A stretch of DNA of 64,000 bases from Colletes latitarsis (GCF_051014445.1 NC_135143.1:9610001-9674000), one strand, 5' to 3'; shown: positions 1 to 12,237, numbered from the stretch's first letter. The notes: a model not told the origin generated them from the letters alone. Made by a program: numbers and translations.

Positions 1-258
1 TTAATTCTCGTTTTCGCTTGCAATGCGGTCAAGCTTAACAGAGACGACAATCGACAATTTAATAGTACTTCCAGCGAACATTAAGGAGGGATCACTGTAA
101 TTATACTCGTGTAGCGACATTGGGTGACCAACTCGAAGAGCAGCTATACGGAAAAAACGATGTTGTACACTCTCTAACATATTACAAAGCTAAAGATGGC
201 CGAGCAAATAGTTGAGGAAGAACTAGAGAAACATATAAATATTTAATTGTGTCGTGTT
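1..258 (+). pseudogene. decayed copy 1 of a small secreted-protein-like family (partial)
   Basis: The stretch is clearly homologous to the minus strand at about 60805-61113, both in DNA and in one reading frame. From base 1 that frame opens with a hydrophobic run (LILVFACNA) that resembles the end of a signal peptide, then RDDNRQFNSTS. After the interruption at 72-97 it continues as TRVATLGDQLEEQLYGKND and HSLTYYKAKDGR, ending at a TGA near 229-231. Homology continues past the stop to about 258. The interruption brings a stop codon, so this copy is probably dead unless the repeat is spliced out. I do not recognise the protein; no cysteine pattern or known domain is visible. The 5' part lies outside the window. 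Confidence 0.5.
72..97 (-). repeat. half of a 65-67-bp palindromic miniature element
   Basis: The end TTAAGGAGGGATCACTG followed by TA matches one terminus of the elements at 12238-12304 and 61000-61064. The other half seems deleted here. Termini of the form CAGTGRTCCCTCGYTAAYG next to TA resemble Tigger/pogo-type termini; that family link is inference. Confidence 0.55.
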
Positions 259-2830
259 ACGCCTTATGAGCGATTTCAAGTCCTACGAAGCAGCTGCAGG
301 AAGTAGAGAAAATCGTTTCGACCGTGATCGCGACTTCCCTCGGCGAGAAATTTCAACGTCCACGGTTCGTTCGTTATACAAGTTTGAAGAAATCGTTGAC
401 GCCGAACTCTAAGGTCGCGGAACGGACGAGATGTGGGACGAAATGAAAATGACCTCTCTCCCTTCGATGCCAGGGATAATGATACTCTAGCTCGTCCACC
501 CCCTTTAAATATAAATACACGCCCTCGTTGGTCCGCGCCTCTCGGTCCTGGCCGAGTTGTGCTCTTGCAACCGCTACTTTTTTCTCCTTTCCGTATCCCG
601 TTTGATGCTGGATTCTAGTTGTTTTGCGGTTTACGACGGTTCGCGTTACAACTGATTATTAGTCGTCCTTCCTCCTACCTATTCCACGGTTCTTTCGCTC
701 CTTCTCTTTCTCCATTATTATACTCGGCCATATACGGCCATTATGCCCAGGCCTCGATATACAACACAATCCGCCGTAATGCCGGCCATAAAATTAAATT
801 AGGGTTATAACACGATTTTTCACAAAGGTTCCGTGGGCCGCACCGAGCCGAACCGAGCTGAGTCGAGACGAGACGAGACGAGCGCGCTACGCCGCACGTA
901 TTCGACCGTCATTCACTTCGGCAACTACCTGCCTCGATCGAAGCCAACCTGCCAATATATACAGGGTGATTCTAGAAACTGGGACAATGAGTGGCTCCCT
1001 TTCCACCGAAGACACGAGAAAATATAAAAATAGTCAAAACCCAGAGCCGGTCGATTTATGGAAAAAAAAAAACAAAAAGGAAATTCATGGCTCGTTCGAA
1101 AAACAAACGCGCGTCGCGCGAAAACAACGAATTACGAGATTTACCCATTGATACCTATACGAAAAATAAATAAACGACGCTACGATACGCGAAACACGTA
1201 ACAACAAAATAACTGTGCATCGTTGCTGCAAATTTTCTTCCGATAGAATCAGCTTTAATATTAACAACCATATGCATTGACTGTCACGTTCGAGCGACAC
1301 GACTTTTCACCGAGGCTAGTTTCTAATTGTCTCAAGACAAAGTATCGTTCTCGTGTCAAAATATTGCATATAAACACACACTTTATAAAAAATTCCAATT
1401 TGCAATTTATAGTTCCTATCAAATCGCTAATAAATTGTTTTTTTATCCACTCTTTGCAACGAGCTTGTCCCAGTTTGTACAATAATTCCGTACATGTAAC
1501 CCGATCCGTCCGATCGCATCCCTGGTGCTCGAAATCCTCGATACTCTTTCAAACGTTCGAAACGAAAGAACGTTGTCCAAGAATCGAGCAAATGTAATGT
1601 ACCCTTTGACGTTGAAGTTCCAATTGAATTTGTCTTTTGGAAACCTTTCCAAGATTCCGCCCTTCAATCCCCCCCCCACCCCCCACCCCGTCCCCGCGAT
1701 TTCTTCCTTTTCTTCGGAACTCACATCCTGGAACGCTGTTATAATTGTACCGGGCAACCGTTTAAACGTTTGCAAGACAGTTCGTTTGTTTGTGTCCATC
1801 GGTAGTCTATTTAAGTTCACGGATAATAATTTCCAGACTGTCTGAATGGTTAGCCATGTTTAGCTTCTGCCCCGCGCCGATTATGGATTTATGAGATGCA
1901 GCAGTTTTTGATCGCGGGTCAACGGTGATCGACGGTGTATCGGTGCATCTATATACGAAGCAAAGCATATTAAGGTCAATCGGTAGAAATATCCGCGGCG
2001 TGACAAATCAACGGAGAATTGAGACGAGAAATGAAGCGACGTCTGGCGTTTATCCAGAAAAGGTTGCTTTTAAAAAAAAAACAATCGTCCGGATCCGCGA
2101 TCAACTTTCAAACGACATACACGGTGTGTCGTTCAACAGCGAATTATATCTTTCCGCGGTCGCTGTAACGCGTGTTTTATTGCATACTAAACGCTCGGTC
2201 AACATTAGTCCTCGGATAAATCCTTTCAAAGTAAACACAGATTTTCTGTTTCGTTAGTGTAAGTTATCCGTCCGCGTCTATTCGCTGCTTGCGGTAGGAA
2301 AACAGGGGATTATCGGAGATTACGAGGACTTATTTCCTCGCTTTATGATTTTAACTTGTTACAAGGTCCATGGATATCATGATTTATTCAACGACGAGTC
2401 GTACTGCAAGTTGCAACCATAGTTGCGCGACAGGTATCGCCATTTATGGGACAGTGGTGTTTTTCGAATTGAAAGTAAACGTTTTTGGGGAGTTTACCGC
2501 GAGTTGATATTTAGTTTATAAGCTGAAAATAAAGTTAAGTGTCTCTTAGGACGGATGTGTACGAGTTGTGCGTCCAAGACACGGAAAATAAAATTTCTAG
2601 AGTTCGTTTTAAGTAGTATGTATGTCCCGTGTACAAAACGCGCATCACGCGAAGAGGCGTTCTCTCGCTTTCAGCGTCGGGCCCGTAAAGAGGTACGGAG
2701 GAACCGATGCACGAGCGTACGAAACTAATTAATAACTCGACCATTGTACAGGGACGATAGAATCGTTTCCAAGAACGTTCGTGTTGTCTACCCTTATGAA
2801 GAATTCAACGAAGTTGTGGATAGACGAGCG
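259..2830. other. non-coding stretch, no supported gene
   Basis: Open frames of up to 125 codons overlap on both strands and show no recognisable domain. Small features seen are a degenerate GAGAC-type run at about 855-884, a TATA-like AAATATAAATA at about 506-516 in GC-rich context, a possible repeat end TACAGGGTG at about 960, and a C-rich run at about 1667-1697. Confidence 0.5.
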
Positions 2831-3120
2831 ACGCTGGAGCCTCGGATAGAGAGATAGATAGATGGAAAGCGAGAGATAATAGACCTGTGGGGGGAAGCGA
2901 GAGGCAAAGAAGAGAAAAGGGGCGTCGAGTAGCGTGTGTGCGTCGGTGTACGTGGGAACGAGAGAGAAAGATAGAGAGAGGGGCAAAGTTTCGGGAAGGA
3001 GAAGCCCGCGAAGAGAATTCGAGAGGCCACAAATCACGGAACGGTAGTGTGGGGCGTTGGAAGTAGGGTTCGTCGGAAGGTGGAAGAGGGCCGGAGAGGT
3101 CGGAGGCAGCGATAACAGGG

Positions 3121-3152
3121 GGGTGGACGGGTGGACGGGTGGACGGGTGGAC
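3121..3152 (+). repeat. octamer minisatellite (GGGTGGAC)4
   Basis: Four perfect direct copies of GGGTGGAC, then degenerate continuation (GGTTGGTCGGGTGAC) to about 3170. The G-runs make it a possible G-quadruplex former. Confidence 0.9.
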
Positions 3153-5428
3153 GGTTGGTCGGGTGACGGGGCAGGGTGGCGTAACCGGGTTGGGAACGGG
3201 GGCGAAGTAAGAGGTGGAGGCAGAAGCAGAGGCAGAGGCATAGGTAGGAAGCAGAGGAGGAGTGGCAGGCTGCAGACGCGGGGCGCGACATGCTTTATGA
3301 CGTCTGTTCATCACATCGCCCCAGTCTCATAAATTAGAAATCACCCCTTAGATAGCTGGCACCCATCTACGATGGCGTCAGTGCCGTATCGTGGGAGGCA
3401 GGGATCGCCTCCGACTCCGACTCGTCCGATGCGCAAGAAGGCGGGGGAGCGAGACGGACGAACCGAGCAAAAGAGAGAGAGAGGAGGAGGAGGACCAGAG
3501 GGGAGCATGGACGACGGCAATAATTTTCACCGTATGTCACGACGGGAGAAGAAAAAAAAAACTGGGCACGGCTCCGAAGGATCGCGAGAACATTCCTGTT
3601 GACCCTGCCGTTCTCTTCCGCTCGCGTTTCGAACGCGTCGAAAACGCGAACCAAGATCGAGAATCGCGCTCCAGCCTGGACCAGCGTGGCTCCGTCTTCC
3701 CTTAAATCGCCGGGAAATCAACGCGACTCCCGAGAAACGACGAGCAAACTCCCTGGACGGCGAAACTTTAGTCCAACCGACGTAAGGCGGGAAATCTCGA
3801 GGAACTCGCGACGATCGACCGTCGATTGTCGATCCTCCGCATCCGGCGCGATAATCGACGCGCAACCAGGACGATCGTGGGTACACGTACGCACCTATGC
3901 GGACCGGATCGCGACGTCGACCTGTCGTTATCGTCGTCCCAGACACTCGTTGATCCACCACTTCCCGTTTCCTTCCTTTTTCCTTCCCCTTTTCTTCGTC
4001 CATCCCGGAGCGTCCACTTTCGTTCTAACAAGAAGAGCAACGAGCGCGGCGAATTGACATCGTGCCAAATATCTTCCATTCTTCCCTATGGCTGTCCTTC
4101 TTTCCGTCCTCCGCGGTTCGCTAGTTTCGCTCGCTCGCTTATTCGCTTCTCCTAGGTTGATTGTGAGTCACCGGGCCATCAAACTTACGCGGCGCTAACG
4201 CGCCAAACTTTTGCGTTCGCTTGTTTATTTTATTACGCGACTCTGCTCGCCCGTATCGATCCTCTCGATATCGAGGCTTCGATCTAAAATGCGCCCGTAC
4301 CGTCGAAACGTTCTTTTAGTTTCGATTTTATTCGTGGTCGTGACAAAAGAATTGATTAACACTTTGATTGCCACGCGACTCATATGTTGGGTGACAGGAT
4401 TTTCCATTATGGAACTAGGAAAATTAATTTTCAATTTGAGAAGAAAATAAATTTAAAAACGCAACATAAAGGCTTGTGAAATTATTTTCTCCCACCTCGA
4501 AAAATGTAAATTATAAATTTAAAAGCTTCGTTTTTTCCCCCGTTGTAAAGCACATGTGTCTATGATTTCAAACGCTTAATAAAGAAAATTAAGTCTTGGC
4601 TAAGAAATAAAACGAACTCTAAGTACACTAGGTTTTTCGACAACGCGGATTTTTTTCTTCAATTAAATTATGAACATTGCAAGCCAAGACCAGATTCGTT
4701 TTGAAAAATTAAATGGCGACCGATCGGTGTCATTCGACAGATTCGAGACACGAAAACGCGGTGTCGGACAAAGATCCGCGCCGGGCGATGGAGCGAATTA
4801 AAGATGGACAAAGAATGGCGGCGGGGCGGAAATTCGTGCTCGAATTCGGTAACGAAGCAAACGACGCGGACGCGAACGACGCTTCTCGAACGCCGAGGTT
4901 CGAGGAAATCAGAGAGAAAACAAATCGGAATCTTTAACGATGCTCGCGGCCAGACGGATTTGTTGTCGAGGAAACTTTAATTGGTTCTCGAATCCTAACG
5001 ATTAATTAATCTTCGATTGACTCTCGACTACTAATGATTCATTACCGAGGATCTTCGGCCGCGTACGCCAGAGAGGCACTCGACGCGAATAAGGGAGAAG
5101 GATAGAGCCAGGTAATCGTCGTGACTTGTTACGTCCGCGAGGTTCGAGCAAGGCTGCTCGATAATGGGTGCTTATTCGAACGAAAGTACAAATTATTTTT
5201 CGATTTCTCTCTTCTGGTGGACAAACGTAGGAAGCACGAGGCCCGTTAGGAGTAGGGCAGAGACAGCGTTTCGTCGCAGAAACGGGAAACGGACGGTGTC
5301 TCGTTGATGTCCAGCGTACGGTGTATACTTATTGATGACAGGAGGACGGTCCCTGTCGTTCGATGCGGGAGAATACTCACGAAAAGTGTGGACTGGAGAT
5401 ACGGTGTCGCGAAGGGGTAGGATATGGT

Positions 5429-5460
5429 GCAGCAGCAGCGGCGGCGGCGGCGGCGGAGGC
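5429..5460 (+). repeat. CAG/CGG triplet repeat
   Basis: Three CAG units followed by about six CGG units in the purine-biased island. Any apparent poly-amino-acid reading is explained by the triplet array. Confidence 0.85.
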
Positions 5461-6139
5461 AGCGGCAATACAAGCACGAGAGATGGAGAAGGAGAAGGAA
5501 GGAGGAGGAGGTGGAGTTGGCATCGGTGGTAGTAGCCAAGAACTGGTAGTGGTGACGAAGAGGACGGTGGCGTTCACCAATACAGCTAGCGGGACCGTTT
5601 ACGTGAACGATACAGAGGGGTGAGCGAGTTTGGAGTGCGGATTCGACGGTGAGGCGAAGCTGTCCATCTCGCGGCACGTCGCGGTAGAATGGAGTCGTGG
5701 AGTAGGTCGAGGGGTGGGTGGACGGTCGAAGGTGGAAGAGGTGGTAAAATGGGGGAGGTTGGAGGTGGGTGTTTGAATGGGGTGGGTGGTAGCTGTCGCT
5801 CGCCCGGGCAGCAGACGTCTTCTGACCCGGCCGGTGGCTCTACTCGACTCAACTAGACTCTGGTTGCTGGCAGGAGGCAGCAGCCGGAGAAGGAGCAAGA
5901 GGAGGAGAAGGTGGGTAGCTCGGGGAGGGACGCGCGGGGGTCAGGGGAAAAGGAAGGTTCGCGGAGGAGACGAGAGGCAGGGATAGAGAGCAGGGTGGGT
6001 AGGTGATGGCGATGGCGAGGGGTGCGGATGGTAGGTGCATTGCTTTTCACAGGAGAAGGTGGAGGAAGTTGGGGTCGTAAGGGTGGCAAGCGTATCGATC
6101 CGGACGGAGCTTGGCTGACGGCTGACGAGGCCGTCACGC

Positions 6140-6196
6140 GAGACGAGTCGAGTCGAGACGAGACGAGACGAGACGAGACGAGACGAGACGAGACGA
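6140..6196 (+). repeat. pentanucleotide array (GAGAC)n
   Basis: About ten head-to-tail copies of GAGAC, with GAGTC variants at the left edge and a decayed right edge leading into GGACA-type repeats. A short version of the same motif occurs at about 868-882. Confidence 0.9.
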
Positions 6197-6439
6197 AACG
6201 GTCGGGCGGACAGACGGACAGACGAACGGAGAAGACCCCACTCTCCGAACTTCCCTTCTACCCAGGAGTCTCGTGGAGGGTCGCGGCGTCGGGGTGGATG
6301 AAGCGGCGAGCTGTAGTAGACTCGGGGGAGAGGATGTAGGAAGATCGCGGCGACCGGAGGACGGAGGACGGTGGACGGAGGTCCGAGGGGCCACGAGGGA
6401 AACTCGAGAGATACTGCTTACTTCCCCTCCGGGGCCCTC

Positions 6440-7400
6440 TCGTTGCGAAACAGTACCTAGATTGTACGTGCACGGCCGAATAGCTTGGCCACTGTACCGC
6501 GATACCGTGCTTCCCTTCCTACTGCCGTACTTTTCGCACATCCGTGTGGCTGCTCCTATACGTGGAACGACGCGCTCGTGTGCGTCTTATGCTTCGCCCT
6601 CGTCCGTCTCACCCTTCGAACGCGGTTATGCACGCGTGTGCGTTTACGAGTTTTGGCTCGCTGCTCCGTCCAACCTTCTATCGAAGACTAGGCAAACTTC
6701 TGTCTTGTAACCCGGAACTCACGGTGCTTCGGACAACTTTTACGAGGACGATTATTCTTCTTAATGAGAGACGAGTTCGTCCGTTCCGACGATTCGGACC
6801 GTTACGATCGGTCTGACATTTTTCGAGACTCTCCCTCGCAGCCTGCGACGTACCATCGACTTTCCGTCACACGACAGTTTCAAGGTGGTTATAGCAATGG
6901 ACCTATATCGAAGCGTCCAAACCTGGTCAACCGATCCTCGATACGACAATGCCCGCTACCACCTTTATTTATTTATTTATTTATTCACGGGATTAATCCC
7001 CTCAATCACACAACTGTTCAATAATATTCGGACACGAGATCAGACCACTATACTTTCTATTTATGTATCTAATAAAAAGTTTACTTTCATACATCATCAA
7101 ACTATCGTGGAACGGAAAGTTGTCATTATGTTTTTCCAGTCAGGGGTTAATAACGATTCATATTTCAATACGAAATCGTTGCATGTGTAAAAGATCGAAC
7201 GAGTATAAAATTAACGAATAAAAATACGTTTGTTTATTTTGAAAAGACAGTGGAAACCAGCGCAATTATCCATTGCTCGATCAGTTTATCGAAGATTAAC
7301 GTTACGAAATTAATCTCTGAAGGAGCTTATTGATACCTTGTACTCGAGGCTTACAGAAGTTTGGACATAATTTGTAACCGAACGTGCGATACAATTACTA
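6440..7400. other. transition from GC island to AT-rich DNA, no gene seen
   Basis: The frames of up to 145 codons at 6270-6820 lack any recognisable domain and overlap each other. From about 6960 the DNA is AT-rich and starts with a (TTTA)n run. Confidence 0.45.
6964..6985 (+). repeat. (TTTA)n microsatellite
   Basis: Five consecutive TTTA units plus a partial unit. Confidence 0.85.
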
Positions 7401-7405
7401 CTCAG

Positions 7406-7830
7406 ATGGGTTGTTGAATAAGTTTCTGCAATTTCTTTTCTCACGGGTAGTTAGAGTCAGAACAAAATTGAATGTTCGTTTTATTATAAATTCTGTGAGT
7501 TTGAATTTTCTTTAGATTTTTTTTTAAATTTAGAACTATAGAATGTCTAGTTTATAAACGCAAACATTCTCGATACCTTCTGTTATGCAAGTTTAATCAA
7601 GGTTGTACCGCGCCCCAAGCTACTCGAAACATATGTACCGTTTATGGAGAAGATTCCATTGCAAAGAGAACAGCTCGAAAATGGTTTGCGCGTTTCCAGG
7701 ACGGCAATTTTGATGTCTCTGACGAGACACGTTCAGGACGACCGTCCGCGTTTAGCGAAGATTAATTGCAAGCATTAATTTTACAGGATCTTCGTCAAAC
7801 AACCCGTGAATTAGGTTGGAAAGGGGTTGG
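7406..7830 (+). mobile_element. mariner-type transposon relic, 5' part of the transposase
   Basis: From 7562 one frame reads through the N-terminal helix-turn-helix region of a mariner transposase: LLCKFNQG, then QATRNICTVYGED, then RKWFARFQDGNFDVSDETR and SGRPSAF. This is the classic end of the second HTH followed by the SGRP linker. After one TAA the same frame continues as LQALILQDLRQTTRELG and then homology is lost near 7817. The untranslated leader with GGTTGTTGAATAAGT at about 7409 could hold the terminal repeat. The catalytic D,D34D part is absent, so the copy is inactive and non-mobile by itself. Confidence 0.85.
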
Positions 7831-8888
7831 AAACAGCAAAAATGACTATATAATTCATACTTGTACCTCATTTTTTAAAATAATACATAATTCGTTGATA
7901 TTAATAGACGGTACGAACTTATTGAAGAACCCAATATTAAACTGTACTTTACAAATGGGATTTTGTAATTAATTGGATGATATATAAATTAACCAATACA
8001 GTACGAAACGATTCCAGAAAATTATCACGTATAAGATCTGCTTCTTCCTATGTAAATATGTCGCTTTAACGCAGTACTAAAGGAGCTATAAAACACGACA
8101 GAAGTGTAAACACCGAATGTTTACGAAGCAATAAAGTATATTGTCTAACTTGCGTTAATTTCAAACACAAATCATGAAACTAAAATATCGTCTGTTTATA
8201 AGACGCGATCCAGAGAATTTCGTCTTATAATTTTTACTTCCGACCCTTCTTTTTTTAATGTCAGTAACTATGCTACGGTTTAAAGAATAAAATGAAATTT
8301 TTTTGATTTTGTAATACGATACCAATACTATAAGTTAAATTTTTACTTTTAAATTTTTAAGCTTAATTTACGTAGGCGGACACATCGACTGATAAGCAAG
8401 TGAATGTACAGTCGATGTAGAAGGTATTCGAATTTGAAAGAAAACACTGTATGTTTGTTCAGTAGACAATTTTGACACAAAAAGACGATGAATTTTGATC
8501 GAATTCTTCAATGTTTGAAGACTAGATTAAAAAGTAATTTTTACGGACGAAAGTAAATTCCGACTATTCGGCACTAAAAACAACGTTTATTGATATTTTA
8601 TAAACTGGGGAAAAAAGGAGAATTTGCGACGCACGGTGAAACACGGCGGAAGCTCCGTATTAGAGTGGGGTTGCACGAGTGCAGCTGGAGTGGGTTCTTT
8701 GCATTTCATTGACAGAGTCATGGATCGCTAAATTTCTACCGAAATATTAACACTTTGAGTGCTACAGTTTTTTTCATTATGGAATCAAAGCAATTAAATC
8801 TCGACTCGAAACGTTAAAGGCAATAAATTTAAATAGAATTCATGAATGTTATAAGCTTTTTAATTTTTATTCTACGTTCGTTAACAGT
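7831..8888. other. AT-rich intergenic DNA
   Basis: No coding or RNA signal recognised. A short block at about 8765-8850 (TTCATTATGGAA and following bases) is weakly similar to 4400-4460 and may be another old dispersed repeat. Confidence 0.4.
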
Positions 8889-9056
8889 GAAACTACCGAT
8901 AATTACGATTAACTTATTTGTACCAAAAATATTAGAACGATAGATACTTGAAGAAATGTATAATGCAATGGAAATAAATGTTTATTTAAGTTAATTATAA
9001 ATCATTTTAACCACTTCCGGTAGAATAAAATGTCTCATTAGAAACTAACACTTATT
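8889..9056 (-). repeat. miniature inverted-repeat element, family A (decayed copy)
   Basis: Homologous to the reverse strand of 48120-48332. Shared blocks are ACTACCGA, TTTGTACCAAA, GATAGATACTTGAAGAAAT and TGCAATGGAAATAAATG. The right end has drifted and the terminal repeat there is barely visible. Confidence 0.65.
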
Positions 9057-9249
9057 GCTTAGTAACAACTTACCCGATTACGGGGTAAGAAGTTCCACTT
9101 CGACTAATCACAAAAAAACGAGTTTCTATGAAAACCTTGTCGCAATATATTAAGTTTAAACAATTAATTAGTCAGGAGTGAAAAAAGTAATTATATTATT
9201 TCCTAGTCATTTTTTATGTTTTCTCAAAATAGGAACTTCTAGCCCCTAT

Positions 9250-11110
9250 TCTTCTCCCCTGTCGAACAATAACGCGCTCCGTTATCTCGTTCCACCGCAA
9301 ATTGTTCTTATTCCCCGTGCGTCAAAAGTGACGCACGGAGCGTGTCGCGATGGACAACCTCCGGCTTCGATGCGCGGGACAATCGTTCGCCTTTCCTCAT
9401 GCATATTCAACGCGTCGCGAGTCCTCCGGACGAAAAAACATACCGGAAAGAAACGTAGGGGCCGGTGCGCGTCGTATCGTGGGTGAAATCCAACGCGAGG
9501 TGGCCATCGTGCCCGGTCCATCGAGTTTACCTCGCGGCGGCCAGCGACGAACAGCGGCGTTCGCGGCTCCCGCTCAGAGTGAGCCACGGACCGTGTCGTC
9601 CGCCTCCCCCACCTTCCTTCTTCGAGTACGTCTTCGTTCGCCGCACCCTCGGGCGAACCTATCTTCGCCCTTTCACCCGGCCGACCCTGAGGTTCGCGTC
9701 GTTCGCGTTTCGTGCTTTGGCGTCGCGTTCATGTTAGCGATTTAGTTATCCGCACGGTCGGAGAACTCGCGGCGGTTACACAGGTAAGCAGATATCCCGA
9801 GGGAGGTCCGTGGAAGGGAAGAAAAGCAAAACCCGGCGTAGGACGGTCGGGGTTTGCCCGGTGCGTGCAGGGAATGGCCGAGAGAGAGAAAAAGAGAGAG
9901 AGAGACCGAGAGAGGGAGAAGGAGGAGGAGGAGGAAGAGGTCAAACGCACTACCGCCTCCGCCCGGCTGTCCCGCGAGCGTGGCCGCAAAGCGAGCGTTG
10001 TCGCAAAGGCAAAAGGCTCTCGCCGCGCGCAAAGGCCAAACACCGAAAGTCACTTAAGCGTGCCGGCACGTTCGACGCCGCGCGGCGCGGCGGTAGTTCG
10101 TTTTCGAGTGGCACGACGTGTCGCCGCCGCGAGGACACGCCGTTGCGCGTTCTCCAACGGCCCGATCAACGCCGTGGCGGAAAGAAAATCGAAAAAGGAA
10201 TTCGTAAAAAAAAAAACCACCCGGCTCTTCCACCGCGACGAACGATTCCGATCTCGTCTCGCAGCCCCCGCGAGCCCGCAACGACGACGCTTCTTTTCTC
10301 CCTTTAACCACAGCCCCTCGCCGCCAACCCTGCCCGCGGGGAATATAAATCCGGGCGGATCCGCGTCGATATTCGAGGATCGCCACACGCTCGACGCGAA
10401 CAACCGTCTTAGCTGCTATTTCGGCTGATTTATTTCGCCAGCGAGCATCGAGTCAGCGGTATCTCTATATAAGAATAGCCGCGCGGCGCGGATTTATTTC
10501 GGAGTATGGACCCGCGATATATATCTCACTCGACTGTTTGTCAGCCGAACGCGCCGTGGTGCAACAAATTCCCCCCCTCCCGACGGGTCCTGGTAAACAT
10601 AAAACAACGGTACCGCATCGAGTAGACGGTACGGATACGCTTTGATGTGCTGCCACCGCCCGCTAACCTCTCTAGCCTGTTCCTTTATGGCAGCCATCGG
10701 GCATCTGTCGTACCCGCTGTCTTTTTCCCCGGTTAATTTATTAGCGCCGCTTAGAGAATGGCGCGGAGAAAGATCCGGCAGCAGGCGCTAGGTTCCGTGC
10801 ACCGACGGGCCGCCTCGTCTCCCGTGTATAAATCGGGAGACGGATCAGTCGGATACAGCGACGCCGGTTTTACGAGCATCGAAAATAGGGTGAGAGGACG
10901 CGGAGCCGAGCGATGCGCGCCCGTGCTCGCCTCTAACGCGATGAAAACTATGTATGTACTCCCTTCCCGTTAAATCATTCATTCCGTGCGCGAATATGCG
11001 AATACGAGGCCCGCGTGCTCGACGATGCTTCGACGTTTCCGGTAAATCGACGCGATCCCACCTCCGGTCACACCGGGTCCCTCGATATCGTTCGCAGAGT
11101 CGTCCCCGAT
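9250..11110. other. GC-rich island with promoter-like character
   Basis: CpG-dense DNA containing a purine tract at about 9870-9945 and a good splice donor at 9784. Several TATA-like or homeobox-like AT cores (TATATAAG at about 10466, AATTTATTAG at about 10735, TATAAAT at about 10827) are embedded in GC-rich sequence. The 238-codon frame at 9712-10428 crosses the donor and is low-complexity Arg/Lys/Glu, so I do not call it a gene. Confidence 0.4.
9560..9783 (+). promoter_or_regulatory. candidate non-coding first exon ending at a splice donor
   Basis: A GC-rich segment ends in ACACAG followed by GTAAGC at 9784, a near-consensus insect 5' splice site. No conserved protein frame runs into it. 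It could be an upstream non-coding exon of the + strand zinc-finger gene at 46 kb, whose first coding exon has an in-frame stop just before its ATG. The start at 9560 is a guess. Confidence 0.3.
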
Positions 11111-11120
11111 CTATGCCCCC

Positions 11121-11320
11121 AATTCCTAGAACTGCTTCGACGAGGCAATTATCTATAATTCGTAATCATTAAGGACGCAATTACGAACGAATCACCGACT
11201 AAACAAAAATAAAATGTTTTTATTTTCCAATTTATGACTATGAAATTATTTTAATCGGATTGCTGAATCTTTTCCAATAGAAATTGTACCAAGCAAGACG
11301 TTTGACGCAAAGCAATTAAA
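11121..11320 (+). repeat. dispersed repeat, family B copy 1
   Basis: Aligns over about 190 bp with 16733-16925. Shared blocks include AATTCCTAGAACTGCTTCGA, GACGCAATTACGA, ATTTTCCAATTTAT, GAAATTATTTTAATCG and AAGCAATTAAAA. Confidence 0.75.
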
Positions 11321-11326
11321 ACATTA

Positions 11327-11888
11327 TTAACCTTTTGCACTCGTATTTATATTTGAGAAGGCTACCAATCAAAATCAAAATGAAAACATTTTTATAGGAA
11401 CATATTACAATTTAACTTGGCGGTTTAGTAAAAAAAATTAGAAAAATACACAAATTTACTCTGCATCTCGCCCCCTCTTGAACAGTGAAAATCTATATAA
11501 TATGTGTATATAAATTTTGATTTTTCAAAACATTTAACAAATAAATAAAACTGACTTCTAAATTTGAAGGGATACATAGGACACACAGGAACTGTACTAC
11601 ATAAAATATGAGGCTTCAGTATATTTTTTATTACCAACCTTCATGAATGTATGAAATACAGTTCTAATATTCCCCTCGAAAACACAATCTTGTATAACAA
11701 TTGTATTTTTTATTCTTTTTTGATGATTCCTTTTATGAACAAATGGCCTCGGGAACAAAACCAATTAGCCAGGACAAAAGAGGAAAAAACTTTCATCCCT
11801 AGAATGTAAAATACTAATGTAAATATGTATATAATAATAAAATGTAGGATGGCGATTATATGGTGACATACCAGTGCCAAGGGTTAAG
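11327..11888. repeat. possible 0.56-kb element with short inverted ends
   Basis: The left end reads TTAACCTTTTGCACTCG and the right end TGCCAAGGGTTAA, an imperfect inverted pair. The AT-rich interior has no recognisable coding content. No second copy was found in the window, so the boundary call is weak. Confidence 0.3.
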
Positions 11889-11900
11889 AAATTGCCATTC

Positions 11901-12164
11901 TTATTTTGGACTGGTGATTAAATGTTCGTACGTAGGACTAACCAAACTTCCTCTAAAATGATACCATGTATGCAATCCAATGATGCAATGTATGAGTCCC
12001 ATACATACACTTGCAAGAATTAGAAATGTAAAATAAATTATATACTTTTCATGATAGCAATGTAAATAAACTGAGAAATACCAATAAAAGAAAACAAAAG
12101 ATAAGACTATAATACAAATATAAAAAATGGTTGTATACAAAAAATACATAACGTTATTTTCCAT
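11901..12164 (-). CDS. hypothetical two-helix membrane protein
   Basis: An 87-codon frame starts MENNVMYFLYTT and ends near EHLITSPK. Two hydrophobic stretches of about 20 residues (around residues 8-30 and 43-65) would span a membrane twice. They are joined by a short loop with HCYHEK and followed by a polar tail with HTWYHFRGSL. A possible poly(A) signal (AATAAA, minus strand) lies near 11710. The frame sits in AT-rich DNA, where Phe, Tyr, Ile and Leu-rich frames arise by chance, and I do not recognise a family. It may be a short gene, one exon of a gene, or spurious. Confidence 0.3.
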   Translation of the reverse strand: MENNVMYFLYTTIFYICIIVLSFVFFYWYFSVYLHCYHEKYIIYFTFLILASVCMGLIHCIIGLHTWYHFRGSLVSPTYEHLITSPK

Positions 12165-12237
12165 AATAATAATCTATTAAATCCTCGAAAAAGACTCTTA
12201 AGGAAATGCGTGAAACGAAATGAAAAGATTTCGGAAA

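Larger units (their letters stand above)
2830..6440. other. GC-rich, purine-biased island
   Basis: The + strand is rich in GA and GGA from 2830 to 3290, 3420 to 3560, and 5400 to 6400. The long open frames here (up to 170 codons) are low-complexity Pro, Ser, Arg and Gly sequence on both strands, as expected from biased composition rather than coding. Tandem arrays at 3121-3152, 5429-5460 and 6140-6196 are listed separately. A promoter or enhancer role is possible but not shown. Confidence 0.5.

Noticed and set aside
1443..1820. 125-codon minus-strand frame
   Set aside because: Crosses a C/G homopolymer-rich run, and two + strand frames of 106 codons overlap it; no domain.
6140..6196. Array of short repeats as a possible CRISPR
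   Set aside because: Contiguous 5-bp units with no spacers, in an insect-like genome; a simple pentanucleotide repeat.
9712..10428. 238-codon + strand frame
   Set aside because: Arg/Lys/Glu-rich low complexity that crosses a strong splice donor and has equally long overlapping frames on both strands.
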